From Caldimonas brevitalea (GTDB taxonomy: Bacteria > Pseudomonadota > Gammaproteobacteria > Burkholderiales > Burkholderiaceae_C), in the NCBI RefSeq assembly GCF_001017435.1, contig NZ_CP011371.1, forward strand, positions 4,030,001 through 4,094,000: a stretch of 64,000 nucleotides of DNA. The letters run 5' to 3'. The notes beneath the pieces were generated by a model. The model had not been told where the DNA came from. It saw only the letters and a program-made list of their open reading frames with translations, and did not search any database. This document shows positions 26,799-38,900 of the stretch, in pieces; within the stretch, counting starts at the first letter, position 1; the number at the start of each line of letters is the position of its first letter. The translations under genes were made by a program, and so were the position numbers.

Positions 26799-28397
26799 TT
26801 ATGCCGACTGCCCTTTGGGAGCGCAAGACGCAAACGATACTTTTGAGAGGTTGAGCCTGTAGGAGTTCGGTGTGGCATAGATGCCGATTGCAGAAGCTGC
26901 GACGCCGTCCTTTACTGGAAGTAATGCCTCCTTGCGGTGTGAGAATGCGATCCCATCATGGAGCTCCGCACCTTCGTAATGGCAATTCTCTCCCGGCATT
27001 CCGCGTTCTGGTGCGGTCAATGTGCTGTCGACGAGGACAGACACAACGCGCTCTCCGTCTACCGCAATTGACGCCTCGATCTCTTGCACATATCCATCGC
27101 TTCGCACTCGCTGCAAGGAGCAGGAATGCCAGACGGCGTCTGCTCCAAGGGTAGAGCCGCTCAGAGCGTTCAAGTGGCCCCTCTTCGTTCCGGGCCTCGT
27201 CGCGCCAAAGCGAACAAAGTCGCAGTCCTGCTGCCCATCCTGGCGCTCATTGATAACCTTACTCACCAATAGATCGATGGTCAAAAGCACCCGTCTCCCA
27301 TTCGCATCTACCGAAAAGGACACCTTGTCTTTGCCGACATAACCAAAATCTGGAACGAGCCTCCAATACGGGTAGCTACCGCTCACCTTTACCACAGCCC
27401 CATGCTGAGGACCAGACACCACCTCAACTTGATCGGCGATCCTCTTAAAATCATCAGGCGAAATAATATATTCACCTTTACCTGGATCGTACTTGTACCC
27501 CAGGGCGCCGGCTACTGCCTGCACCACCATTAGCGAATTCACTCCCTCAGCGTCAACTTCACTCTCGACATCCTGGCAAATTTTGCTTTCAAAGCGTTCA
27601 CTCACGCCCAGCTCAGAAACCTGCGTGGCCACAGCCCCGAAAGCCGTCTGCCAAAGCACAAGATCGTAGCGGTCCCCGTTGTATTTGACTCTGGCCGCCA
27701 CTCCCTTCTTCTTGTCGTTTCGTCGAGTCGCAAGCCTTAGATCGGCGAAGCCGTTGGTTGAAGTCGGCTCCACCGAGATCACGACGTTGGCTTCTACGTG
27801 AGGAATATCCTCTCCGCCGCAGCGATTGCCGTCTCCATAGCGCCAATGGGACATGGTTTCAGTGAGGATCGGCCTGATAGTCCGCCCTTCGACAATGTAG
27901 AGGGTGAGTTCGCCGTCAAAGCCTCCCTCGTATTGACATCGGTCACGGAAGGTGTGGAGGCGAAGTGCGAAGGCTCTCGTGGTTTTCGAAAGGGTGTATC
28001 GCGCCGTGTCGAGCTTCAAGGAATAGCTCGTGACTTCGCTCGCCCCGCCCTCGGCTATGGCACCTCTATGGGACGCAATGACCCTATCGCCTCGGGCGTC
28101 GACTATCGCCAGCAGCAGCTCTTTCTGGTACTCAACCCCGCCATCGTAGGCGAATGCGGCAATAGTTCTTGAGCTGTTCGTCGGCCAAGATTTGCAGATG
28201 CTAGCCACCAAACGGCCGCCGGTCTCAACACTTGGATGGATGAAGTGGCCAAGATGGAAGTGTTCCCCCACGCGCTTCACCATTGCGTCGTTGCAGCGGT
28301 TCGTGTCGTCCTCAGACTGGGGCTGCGCGTGGGCAGTTTGATGTGGCGCCAAGGCGATGAATAAGATCGCGCTGAAGATTGTCCTGAGAACCGGCAT
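26799..28397 (-). CDS. Secreted protein with a cadherin-like/tandem-95-type Ig module
   Basis: The 532-residue protein has a signal peptide (RTIFSAILFIALAPHQTAHA) from the ATG at 28397. Its first two thirds are not recognised but contain paired cysteines. Around residues 322-388 a module reads VVSGPQHGAVVKVSG then LVPDFGYVGKDKVSFSVDANG. This is the same pattern (GP-x-HG ... P-x-F-x-G-x-D-x-F) as the tandem-95 repeats of the giant protein downstream in the window. Local base composition is lower in GC than the flanking operons, with AT-rich stretches near 27440-27480, which hints at different ancestry. It could be an accessory surface protein. Confidence 0.6.
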   Translation of the reverse strand: MPVLRTIFSAILFIALAPHQTAHAQPQSEDDTNRCNDAMVKRVGEHFHLGHFIHPSVETGGRLVASICKSWPTNSSRTIAAFAYDGGVEYQKELLLAIVDARGDRVIASHRGAIAEGGASEVTSYSLKLDTARYTLSKTTRAFALRLHTFRDRCQYEGGFDGELTLYIVEGRTIRPILTETMSHWRYGDGNRCGGEDIPHVEANVVISVEPTSTNGFADLRLATRRNDKKKGVAARVKYNGDRYDLVLWQTAFGAVATQVSELGVSERFESKICQDVESEVDAEGVNSLMVVQAVAGALGYKYDPGKGEYIISPDDFKRIADQVEVVSGPQHGAVVKVSGSYPYWRLVPDFGYVGKDKVSFSVDANGRRVLLTIDLLVSKVINERQDGQQDCDFVRFGATRPGTKRGHLNALSGSTLGADAVWHSCSLQRVRSDGYVQEIEASIAVDGERVVSVLVDSTLTAPERGMPGENCHYEGAELHDGIAFSHRKEALLPVKDGVAASAIGIYATPNSYRLNLSKVSFASCAPKGQSA

Positions 28398-28513
28398 ACG
28401 TCTCGTCCATTGGAATGCGTCCGCCCCGCCAAGTTGAACGGACGCTCGCGATTTACGAATCATCGATCATCGTGCCGCGTCCGCGTGGACGCAGAGACCT
28501 GCTCGGGCTGCGG

Positions 28514-29098
28514 TCAGCGGATCTTGGACCTCTCCGCGTCCGACAGTCGTACGGTTCTTCCGCCCCGGTCCGTCGTTTTGCGTAGACCTAAACCTTCCAA
28601 CAACAGCTTGAGTTCCACAATCCAGAAGGCCGCAACGAGCATCCCGTGAGCCGACTTTCGCGCCAGGCTCACTTGGCCCAAGGTGACGGCGTTGACGAAC
28701 AAGTCCAGGACGACCTTGCCCATCAACAGAGGCGGCAGATTGAGCGTAACCTCGAGGGCGATGAGCATGATCGCGGCCCCAGCGAGCAAACGCTCGATCG
28801 GGCCGAATGCCGAAGGCGCCGGCGTAGAGGACGTGGTGAAGTGGCGCCACAGGTGACGGGCGCTCAGCACGACGGCGACCGCGCTGAGCACCTCCAACGG
28901 CCCGCCTCGACGGCATGTCACCGGACAGACCGCCCCACCGCCGGGCACACCGATGTCTTGCAACGCATTCACCAGCTCGAAGGGGAGGACGTTCATCAGC
29001 CAGATCGAAGGGCTGGGAGCGAGGTACCAGTCCAACGCGGTCACCAGGGTCGTGACGAGAATGACAAGTTGGAATGTGGCGAATAGGAATCGTGTCAT
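28514..29098 (-). CDS. Integral membrane protein of unknown function
   Basis: The 194-residue protein has about four hydrophobic helices: FQLVILVTTLVTALDW near the N-terminus, EVLSAVAVVLSA, LLAGAAIMLIALEVTLNL, and MLVAAFWIVELKLLL. A basic C-terminal tail follows. The ATG at 29098 directly precedes the first helix. No known family was recognised; the pair PVTC in the first loop is the only Cys feature. It lies between the putative lipoprotein and the cadherin-module protein on the same strand. Confidence 0.5.
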   Translation of the reverse strand: MTRFLFATFQLVILVTTLVTALDWYLAPSPSIWLMNVLPFELVNALQDIGVPGGGAVCPVTCRRGGPLEVLSAVAVVLSARHLWRHFTTSSTPAPSAFGPIERLLAGAAIMLIALEVTLNLPPLLMGKVVLDLFVNAVTLGQVSLARKSAHGMLVAAFWIVELKLLLEGLGLRKTTDRGGRTVRLSDAERSKIR

Positions 29099-29170
29099 TG
29101 GTACGCACCCTGCTTGTGCAGACTGTCGTGGCGAGAGTCGGAGTGGTGGTCGTTGTAGTGCCGCGGCGGT

Positions 29171-29713
29171 TCACTCCGCAGGCAGGCATCCGCGCTCGGA
29201 GGCATAAGGCGGATCGTTCTTCGGATCGGCCAGCTCGGGCTCGTACCGAAACTCCATAAAAGTTCGAGTGGGGTCCCCCGAGCTTCCCCTCATTGGAAGT
29301 TCGATGTCCGCGGGGGTGCCAGCTCGATACCAGAAATAGCCACTGCCAATCACAGGCGCTCCGTAGATCTCGGCCGCCGCGTGGCACAAGGCGTTGAAAT
29401 GCGGCCCGTGGAAATGCACGAACATCCGGCTGAGACGATGCTGGTTGCTGATGTAGAACACCAGCCGCGCAGACCTCGCGTTGAACGGTCCGAGCGCCCG
29501 ACGGTGAGGCGGGATGTCACACTGGACCTCCTTCGAAATCGAACTGGTCTCCTTGCAGTTGATTGCGCCGGCGCCCTTGGCATCCTGCAGCGACATCCCG
29601 GGATAGAACCCATTGAATGCCGCCCAGCTGCCGTCCGTCGGCTTGGCAGGACAGGCGGTCAGCGCCAACGCAGCCACGACCACCGACCCCAGCTTGGCGC
29701 CACCGCTACTCAT
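29171..29713 (-). CDS. Putative lipoprotein of unknown function
   Basis: From the ATG at 29713 the 180-residue protein begins with a lipoprotein signal, VVVAALALTAC, where the lipobox Cys is residue 21. The mature part contains two further Cys and reads FNGFYPGMSLQDAKGAGAINC, a start reminiscent of small periplasmic lipoproteins. Function unknown. It is the first gene downstream of the giant gene, with a ~240-bp gap that shows no clear terminator. Confidence 0.55.
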   Translation of the reverse strand: MSSGGAKLGSVVVAALALTACPAKPTDGSWAAFNGFYPGMSLQDAKGAGAINCKETSSISKEVQCDIPPHRRALGPFNARSARLVFYISNQHRLSRMFVHFHGPHFNALCHAAAEIYGAPVIGSGYFWYRAGTPADIELPMRGSSGDPTRTFMEFRYEPELADPKNDPPYASERGCLPAE

Positions 29714-29951
29714 GCTGGCAGCCCACCGGCTGGCCCTACCCGTCCCGTCCATTCCAAACCGACTGTTGGCCTCGATGTGGTAAGTGTCAAAGGCAGCGCG
29801 GTAGACACCGCTCCAGGCCGCCGGACCTTCGTCAGCAGCCAGGGCTTTGCGGAAGAGGCAAGGAGCAAACCGCCGCCCTTCCCGCCCCGTGCCTCGCGTA
29901 GATCGTCGTCATCGGGATCGACGTTCACGCGTCGCGACTTCGCCCCTGCCC

Positions 29952-32900
29952 TCATCCCACCAAAGCCTCCCAGTTCGCCCGGGCAAACTGCTCCAGCTCC
30001 TGCAGCCACTCCTCATTGAGGGCGCTGCTGCGCTCGCGCTCGGCGGCCTCCTCTTCCTCCCACGTACGAGGCGTGCTGAGTGCCAGCGAGATGGTCAGTG
30101 CCCCGGTTTCGTCCACCATCGGTCCCACCACGATAGGCGTTGCAGACACTGTGCCTGTCGCCGCGGCGGTCGTCGTGCTGCTCGTCCCGGCCGTCAGCAC
30201 GACGTACGGGTTGACGCCGACCGGGGTGTCCACCGGCGTGCCGCCGAGCACGCAGACCTGCAAGCTCTGCGTGACGCTGGTGCTCGAGCCGTTCGACGCT
30301 TCAGTGCTGGTCGCCCTCACCTGCAATGACAGCAGGCCAGGGCATCCCGCCGGCGGCGTCAGGCTCAGCAGGGCCAGGTTCCAGCCACTGAGGTCGACGC
30401 TGCCCGCACTCGTGAGCGTGACCGACCGGGTGCCGTCCGACACCGTCGCCCCCGCCGGCAAGCCGAGCAGTTCCACCTTCAGCGTCTCAGACCCGTCGGT
30501 GTCCGTCAGGCTCGCATTGACGATCGGCAATGCGATCGCCGTGCCCGCTAGGCCATACACCAGGTGGTTGCCGGTCGGCAGCGTCTCGACGATGCGGATG
30601 TCGTCGATCATGGCGCCGCGCCCATGGTTCGCCGTCGGTCCCCCTTCGATCCGGATGCTGATCTCACGCTCGCAGCCGTTGCCGGTGAACTGGAAGCTCA
30701 GCGCGCGCCAGTTCAGCGCCGTGGCGCCGCTGGTATTGGCATAGCTGCCCACCAGCTGGCCGTCGACATAAATGCCGACCCGCGTGTTGGCTTCGGGCAG
30801 GCCCAGAGCCCCGGCGTAGTCGAAGCTGAGCGTGTAGATCGCACCGGCGATCGTCTGCACGTCGCGCTCGATCCCCAGCGTCTGGTGCCCTTCACCGATA
30901 CCGTTGTTCAGCTCCAGCCAGTTGCGGCCATTGCCGGCCGCCGCCTGCACCGTCACGAACTGGCCCGCGGCATTGCGCATCTGGTCGCCGCTGCTCCAGA
31001 TCTCAAACGCCGTCTGCTTGCCGAACTCGGCATGCATCACACGCCAGCCTTCCAGTGTGCTCCACGGCGCCCCGGCCACGATGGTGGCGTTGCGGTTGCG
31101 ATTGGCCACGCTCTCCCAGCTGGTGCTGAGCATCTCGCGGCTGACGTCGACGTCGCGTGCCGTCAGGGTCAACACCGGGGCGTCGGCCACGGCAGCGACT
31201 TGCACGGCCAACTGCTTCGAGACGGTGGCGCGGCCGCCGGTGGCCGTCTCGATCGCGGTGGCTTGCACCTGCAGCTGGAGCACGCCGCTGAAGTTGGCCG
31301 GCGGTTGCAGCGCCAAGGTGGCCGTGTTCCAACCCGACAGGTTGGCGACCCGCGCCGCCTCCGTGACGGTGAAGCTGCGCACGCCGTCGCTCAGCACGCT
31401 GCCGATGGGCAGGCCCATCATCGTGAGCACCATCGTCTCGGAGCCGTCGTTGTCGGCCAGCGCGGCGGCGATGCCTTGCAGCGGAATGCGGCTGTCTTCG
31501 CTGCCGCGGTTGAGCTGCGTGGTCTCGCTCAGCGCGATGTCGTCGATCATCGTGCCGCGGCCGCCCTCGTGCAGACGGGTGGCCTCGCTGACGATGCGCA
31601 GCCGCTGCGCCCCACCGGTACCGGTGAAGCTGTAGCTGAGCGTGCGCCAGTCGAGCGAGCTGCTCGGGCTGGTCGGGCTCACCGAGGCCAGCTTCACGCC
31701 GTCGAGGTAGACGGCGATGCGGGTGTAGTCCGAGCCGAAGCCCAGGCGTCCTGCGACGTCGAAGCTCAGCGTGTAGCTGGCGCCAGCGACCGTCTCCACG
31801 GTGCGCTCGATGCCCAAGGTCTGGTGCTGGGCGCCGCCGGCGTTGTTCAGCTCCAGCCACTGGTTGCCGTTGCCCTCGCCAGCCCGCACGGTGCGCAGGT
31901 TGTTGTAGGCGTCGGCCATCCGGTCGCCGGTGTTCCAGACCTCGAAACCGTCCTGGCCGCCGCAAGACGGGTCCGGATCGGTGATCAAGCGCCACCCGTC
32001 GAAGACGGACTGCTGCACCAGCGTCGACTGGGAGTCGACGTTGGGCGCACCTTCCCAACCGGTGCGGAACAGCTCGCGGGTGCTGCTGTTGGCGCCCGTG
32101 AAGTTCAGCGTCGGTGCATCGGCGAGCGCGGTGATGTCGAGGTTCACGAAGACCTCGGCGGTGTCCACCAGGCCGTCGCCGGCCACATAGCCCAGGCGGG
32201 CATAGTGGCTGCGGCGGTTGCCGTAGCCGGCGTGGACATACCCCTCGCCGCCGGAGGCGTTGGCTTCAGGCACGAAGTGCAACACACCGGCTGTGATCTC
32301 GGCCTGGGTGAAGGTCTCGCCCGCCACCACGTCGAGCCATGTGCCGTCGGCGGTATGCCGCTGCAACACACCTTCGGCCGGCAGCGTCGTGATGCGGATC
32401 GCCATGGCGTCACCGTCGACATCGACCACATCGAAGTCGCTCCAGGCCAGCACCAGCGCCTGGTCTTCCTCGCCGATGGCCGTGCTGTCGAACGCGACCG
32501 CGGCGTCGTTGACCGCCTCGATGTTGACGCTGACGCTGGCCACCGCCGAGGCGGCGGGCCCGTCGCTGACGCGCAGGCTGAACGTGTCGACGCCGTAGAA
32601 GTTGGCGTTGGGCACGTAGGTGTAGCTGCCGTCAGGATGGATCGTGACGGTGCCGTGGGCCGGGCCCTCGACCAGTTCGAGCGTCAGCACGTCGCCGTCG
32701 ACGTCGGTTGCTTGGGCCAGTGCATCGGCGGTCACACTGCCGTCCTCGGCCATCTGCAGCGTGCTGTCGGCCAAGGTCGGTGCGTCGTTGACGGCGGCCA
32801 CGGTGATCGACAGGGTTGCCTCGTTGGAGCCGAGTTCGCCATCGCTCAAACGGAAGCGGATGGCATCGGTGCCGTGGTAGTTGGCATGCGGCACGTAGAC

Positions 32901-35900
32901 ATAGCGGCCATCGTCCCCACGCACCAAGCTGCCATGTGCCGGGCCGTCAACGATCACGGCGGTGAGGGCCGCGCTGCTGTCGACGTCCAGGCCGTAGGCG
33001 GCGAAGTCGATGTGGAGCGTGCCGTCTTCGTCGAGGGCAAGGGCAGCATCGCGGGCCACAGGGGCGTCGTTGACCGACTGCACATTCAGGGTCACCGTGG
33101 CCACGTTCGAGTCCACCGTGCCGTCGCCGACGCGGTAGGTGAAGCTGTCGGTGCCATTGAAGTCGGCCGCCGGGGTGTAGCTGAAGCTGCCGTCGGCGTT
33201 GACCGTCAAAAGGCCGTGCGCCGCGCCGGCGATCACCGTCGCTGTCAACGTGTCACCGTCAACATCGCTCGCACCCGCCAACAGGTCGAGCCGCAGCACG
33301 CCGTCTTCGGCCATCGCCAACTGCGCGTCGGCCAGCACCGGGGCATCGTTCACCGCGGTGACCTCGAAGCTGAAGGTGGCTTCGTTCGAGACGAGCTCAC
33401 CGTCGGTCAGCGCGAAGCGCAGGCGGTCACTGCCGTTGAAGTCGGGCGCCGGCGTGTAGGTGTAGGTGCCGTCGCCGTTGTCCATCAGCGTGCCGTGGGA
33501 CGGGCCCGCCACCACCAGGCTCTGCAATTCGGCGTCGGCGTCGACGTCGAAGCCGAGACTGCGCAGGTCGATCACCACGCTGCCGTCTTCGGTCACCATG
33601 GCGCTGCCGTCTTGTGCCACCGGTGCGTCGTTCACCGCGGTCACGCCCAGCGTGACGGTGGCGAGAGTCGACGCGCCGGCACCGTCGTCGACACGGTAGG
33701 TGAAGCTGTCGCTACCGTTGAAGTCGGCCACCGGCGTGTAGGTGAAGCTGCCGTCGGCGTTGACGCTCAGGCTGCCGTGCGCCGGGCCGGCGACAACGGC
33801 TGCCGTCAGGGCGTCCCCGTCGACGTCGGTCGCGCCTGCAAGCGGGTCGATGTGCAGCGCACCGTCTTCGGACACCGTCAGATGACGGCCCGCGACCACC
33901 GGGGCGTCGTTCACCGGCACCACCGTCAAGGTGACGGTCGCCAACTCGGAGCCACCCTGCCCGTCGCTGACGCGGTAGGTGAAGCTGTCGCTGCCGTTGA
34001 AGTCGGCCACCGGCGTGTAGCTGAAGCTACCGTCGGCGTTGACACTCACGCTGCCGTGCGCCGGGCCGGCGACGATGGCCGCGGCCAGTGCGTCACCGTC
34101 CACGTCGCTGCTGCCTGCCAGCGGATCGACACGCAGCACCCCATCTTCGTCCACCGTCATGTGGCTGTCGGCGACCACCGGGGCATCGTTCACCGCGGTG
34201 ACGTCGAAGCTGAACGTCGCCTCGTTCGAGGTCAGTTCGCCATCGCTGAGCGTGAAGCGCACACTGTCTCGGCCCTTGAAGTTGGGCGCGGGCGTGTAGG
34301 TGAAGGTGCCGTCACCGTTGTCCACCAGGGTGCCGTGCGACGGGCCGGCGACCACGACGGGCTGGAGCTGAGCGCCCTCCACGTCGAGGCCCAAGGCACG
34401 CAGGTCGACCACCACCGCCCCGTCTTCGTCCAGTGCGGCCCGGCCGTCTTGGGCGACCGGCGCATCGTTGACACCCGTCACGGTCAGTGTGACCGTCGCG
34501 AGATTGGACGCCTCAGTGCCATCGCTGACACGGTAGGTGAAGCTGTCGCTGCCCTCGAAGTCGGCCGTCGGCGTGTAGGTGAAGCTGCCGTCGGTGTTGA
34601 GGCTCAGGCTGCCGTGCGCGGGGCCGGCAACGACGTCCGCACTCAAGGCGTCGCCATCGACGTCGGTCACGCCGGCAAGCGGGTCGATGCGCAGCACACC
34701 GTCTTCGGACACTGTCAGGTGTCCGTCGGCGATCACCGGTGCGTCGTTCACCGCCGTCACGTGGAACGTGAAGGTCGCCTCGTTCGACACGAGGTCGCCG
34801 TCCGTCAACGCAAAGCGCAGGCTGTCGCGGCCGTAGAAATTCGGCGCGGGCGTGTAGGTGAACGTGCCGTCGCCGTGGTTCAACAGCGTGCCGTGCAACG
34901 GTCCGGTCAGGACCACGGCCTGCAACACCAGGGTGTCCACGTCGAGGCCCAGGGTGCGCAGGTCGATCACGGCGCTGCCGTCCTCGGCCAGCGTGGCACT
35001 GCCGTCCTGGGCGATCGGCGCATCGTTCACCGGCGAGACGGTCAGCGTAACCGTCGCCAGTGACGACTCGCTCTGCCCATCGCTGACGCGATAGGTGAAG
35101 CTGTCCTCCCCGTGGTAGTCGGCGTGGGCCGAGTAGCTGAAGCTGCCATCGGCGTTGAGCGTCAGGCTGCCATGCCGCGGCCCGCTGACCACCACCGGCG
35201 CCAGCACGTCTGCGTCCACGTCCTGCGCTCCGGCCAACAGGTCGACGCGCAAGCTTCCGTCCTCGGCCAGCGTGGCGGCCTGGTCTGCCACCACCGGAGC
35301 GTCGTTCACCGGCATCACGGTCAGCCACACCGTCGCCACCTGCGACTCGCCCTGGCCATCGCTGATGCGATAGGTGAAGCTGTCGCTGCCGTGGAAGTCC
35401 GGAGCCGGCGTGTAGGTGTAGCGACCCTCCGCGTCGGTGGTCAGCACACCGTGGGCCGGAGCCGCGACGATCACCGGGGCCAGCGAATCGCCGTCCACGT
35501 CGATCGCACCGGCCACCAGATCGAGGTGCACGCTACCGTCCTCCTCGACACTGGAGGTAATGTCTTGCACCACCGGCAGGTCGTTGACCGGTCGCACGGT
35601 CATCCGGACCGTCGCGATGGTCGACTCCAACTGGCCGTCGCTGACGCGGTAGCTGAAGCTGTCTTCACCGTGGAAGTCGGCTTGCGGCTGGTAGTCGAAG
35701 CTGCCGTCCGCCCGCAGCGTCAGGCTGCCGTGTGCCGGCGGCGTGACGAGGTGCGCGGTCAACGCGTTACCTTCCGCATCGCTCGCTTTTGCCAGCGGGT
35801 CGAATTGCGACACGCCATCCTCGCCGAGCTCGACGTGTTGCTGCTGCTGCAGCACCGGCGCCGTGTTCAGCGATCCGAGCAGTTGGACGTCCTTGAGCTT

Positions 35901-38900
35901 CACATAGCCGTCGGCAACGCCGAAGCCGATCAGGTCGAACGACAGCTCCAGCGCGGTGCCCCGCGCCACCTCCGTGATGTCGACATAGTAGGTGGTCGAG
36001 CCTTGCGTCTTGCCGTCACGGGCCAGCACCCCGCTGGAGAGGTACTGCTGCCCGCCGCCCTGCTGGTTCAGACCTGCGTCGGTGCGCGACAGCGCCAGGG
36101 ACGGCAACACGGAGCGGCCGTCAGCCGCGTCTCGCAGCGCAAACTCGAACGCATCGGCGATGCTCGCGCCGCCTTCGCCGAGTCGATGGTCCGACACGGT
36201 GAAGGTGAGGTAACGCTGGCCTTCCATCACGACGAAGGTCTGACGCAGGCCGCTGTGGACGCGGTCGCTCTCGTGCAGCACGGCGGCGCCGCCGTCTTGC
36301 CAGTCGATGGTGCCGCGCGCTTGCCAGCTGGTCGCGTCCTCCAGACCCTTCATCTCGTGCCCGGTCGCCGGCACACCCGCAGCGCTCGCAAGGCCCGTCT
36401 CCGGGGTCGTGGAGAAGCCCAGGAAACCGCCGGAGTCCGTCGGCTGGTCACCTCCGGAACCTGTCGCGGCTTCGCCCTCGGAAGGGGCGAAGTTGACCCG
36501 CCTGCCGTTGGACAGGTTGTACAGGTATTGGATGACCCCGTCGATGTCGCTCGCCGCCACTGTGCGGCCCCGCAGGGACCCATGCTCTGTCGTCTCCAGC
36601 AGGCCGTGGTTCGGGGCGTCAAGCGCGAGCGCCAACAGGTTCTGCTGAATCGGCGTCAGGTTGCGCATGCCGAACTGGGACATCAGGGACTCCTGAAGGT
36701 CCAGAAGTTGACGCACCCCCCCGCTCTGCACATAGGCGTCGGGCAGGCCCAGGTTGTGCGCGAACTCGTGCGCAGCCACCCAGCCCACTCGCTGGCCCAG
36801 GCGCTTCCAGGCCAGGTCTGTGTCCGCGTCGCTCGGCAGGTCCACCAAGACGTCTCGAAGCACCTGCCCCAGATACAGCATCGCCCGCTTGGTCGGGTCG
36901 GAAAGCGCTCCTGCCCGGTCCCCGTTGAGCACCTTCGACAGCAGGTACAGCTTCTGCTGCGGCTGCAGATCGGAGCGGACACTGTCACCGCTCATCAGCA
37001 ACCGTTGCAGTTCGCTCACCCAGAGGTCCTGACCGGCCGTACCCGCAGTGCCAGTGAATTCCCCCTCACCCTGCCATTTCACAAGCAGCGAGTTCTCATT
37101 GCTCGCCGGCGCGCGGGTCGCTGTGCTGATCTCGAGGTCACCGCGTGACCACAGTTCGTGGAACACGCCCTGGAGTCCGTCACCGCCCTCGTAGAGCACC
37201 TCCCGGACCGCCGTCGAGAAGGCCTGTCCTTGGAACGGCGCCAGCAAACCGGGTTGAAGCAGCGCAAGGCGCTGCAATTGCTCGGAGGTCAACGAAGCCT
37301 TGAAGGCGTCCACGACGAGCAGCTCATCCAGCCGCTGTCGATCGCTAGGCCACATTTCGCCCTGCGCCTCCAGCTCGCGCAGCCTGTCGATCTGGGCACG
37401 GGTGTCGCCGACGAGGTAGCCGACAAATCGCTGGACCTGCGCGGTAATGTCCGCGCTGTTGACGTGCAGCCGCTGAGGTTCGACAAGTACGGCTTGCAGC
37501 TTGGGCTGTGCAACCACCACGCCCGCGGCCTTCATCGTCAGGTCGACCGACAGGTTCGAGCCGAGCAAGGACCTCGCATCACCCCCTTTGACGATGATCA
37601 GCGTGGTGTCTTTCTCGCGCTTCTTTGCTGCAGCCGCAATCGCAGGCGGCAGCGCCGAGGCGGGATCGTCAACGCGCATCTGGTCGATCACATCGGGAAG
37701 GTTCTTGACCTCCACCAGATTCAACGGCAAGCCCGCGCCTGCGACCGGCGCGATCTCCATGCCACCGGGGTTGTAGACCCGCAGCGCGCGCTCTCCATTG
37801 GGACCTCCCAGCATTCCTCCTGTGAGGTTGACGTCGGTACCCGTCCTCAGGTCGCGCATGTGGACCACACCGTCCTTTCGGCTGGCGTCCGATAGATCGA
37901 TCATGTAGTAGAGGCTCACCGCGTCCTTCTGCACCACGCCACTGCCCACCGGGCTCGTTTCCACCTGCAGACGAGCGAAAGCGATCGCGACGTCGTACGG
38001 CAGGGTGTTGTAGGTGCCGCTCTCTTGATCGTACCCGGCGAGCTTCTTCAGAAGATCCTCGTTGGCATGGGCGCGCAGGTCGAGGACGTACTCCTCGCCT
38101 GGCTCAAGCACGCGTGCGAACTCCCAGTTGCCGTCCATCAGCTGGCTGGTAGTTGCGCCGGTGCTGGCGTCCGTGGTGCGGTGCTGCAAGAAGGCGTCTC
38201 CGTCCACCTTCAGGCGGATCTGCGCCCTCTCAGCACCGCTGTTGCGCAACGTCACCTTGTGCTGGTCGACGCCGTGTTGCTGCACACTGACGAAGGGATC
38301 GGTGGTCCGGAGATCGCCCACGTTGGCCTGCGGGTCCACGTCGACAAAGTCTTTGAAGAAGACGATGCGGTCCTTCGCCTGGTCGGCGTTCCCTTCCGCT
38401 GCACTACTGTCGGTGATCTCGAGGTCGGAGCCCAGGCGGATGTTGTCGATATAGAAGCTGCCCCACGTGTCGTCGGACACTTTGAAGTAGAACGTTCCTA
38501 CTTGGCCGCGCAACGCCTCCGGCACGGCGATCTTGATCTGCTGGTAGGCACCGTCCAACAAGGCCACCGGCTTCTTGTCAAACGAGAACCGCAATCCAGA
38601 CGGAGGAGTTGCGGCGGTTCCACCGACACTCCAAGGCTCGAAGACCACCTCCAGCGTTCCGGTTTCGAGGCTGTCGCTCGCCAGATCGAAGCTCAACGAC
38701 GTGGCGTCGATCGGGAAATACATCCGGTTGTGCCAGAGTTCGTCGCCGCCCCCCAGCTCGACTCGATGCTCTGCGATGCTTTGATATCCATTCAGGAAGT
38801 TGGCCACGAGCGATGGGCCGGCGCCGAGGAAGAAGGCCGCCGAGGTCAGATTCCTGATGTTGGCCCCAGGGAACTGTTTCGTGCCGTTCGCCGCAACATC

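Noticed and set aside
30564..35063. Long + strand open frame opposite the tandem-95 array
   Set aside because: It is periodic only because the opposite strand is repetitive; there is no start signal, signal peptide or known domain.
32514..35870. CRISPR-like repeat array
   Set aside because: The repeats are ~280 bp, in frame and protein-coding, with no short repeat/unique spacer pattern.
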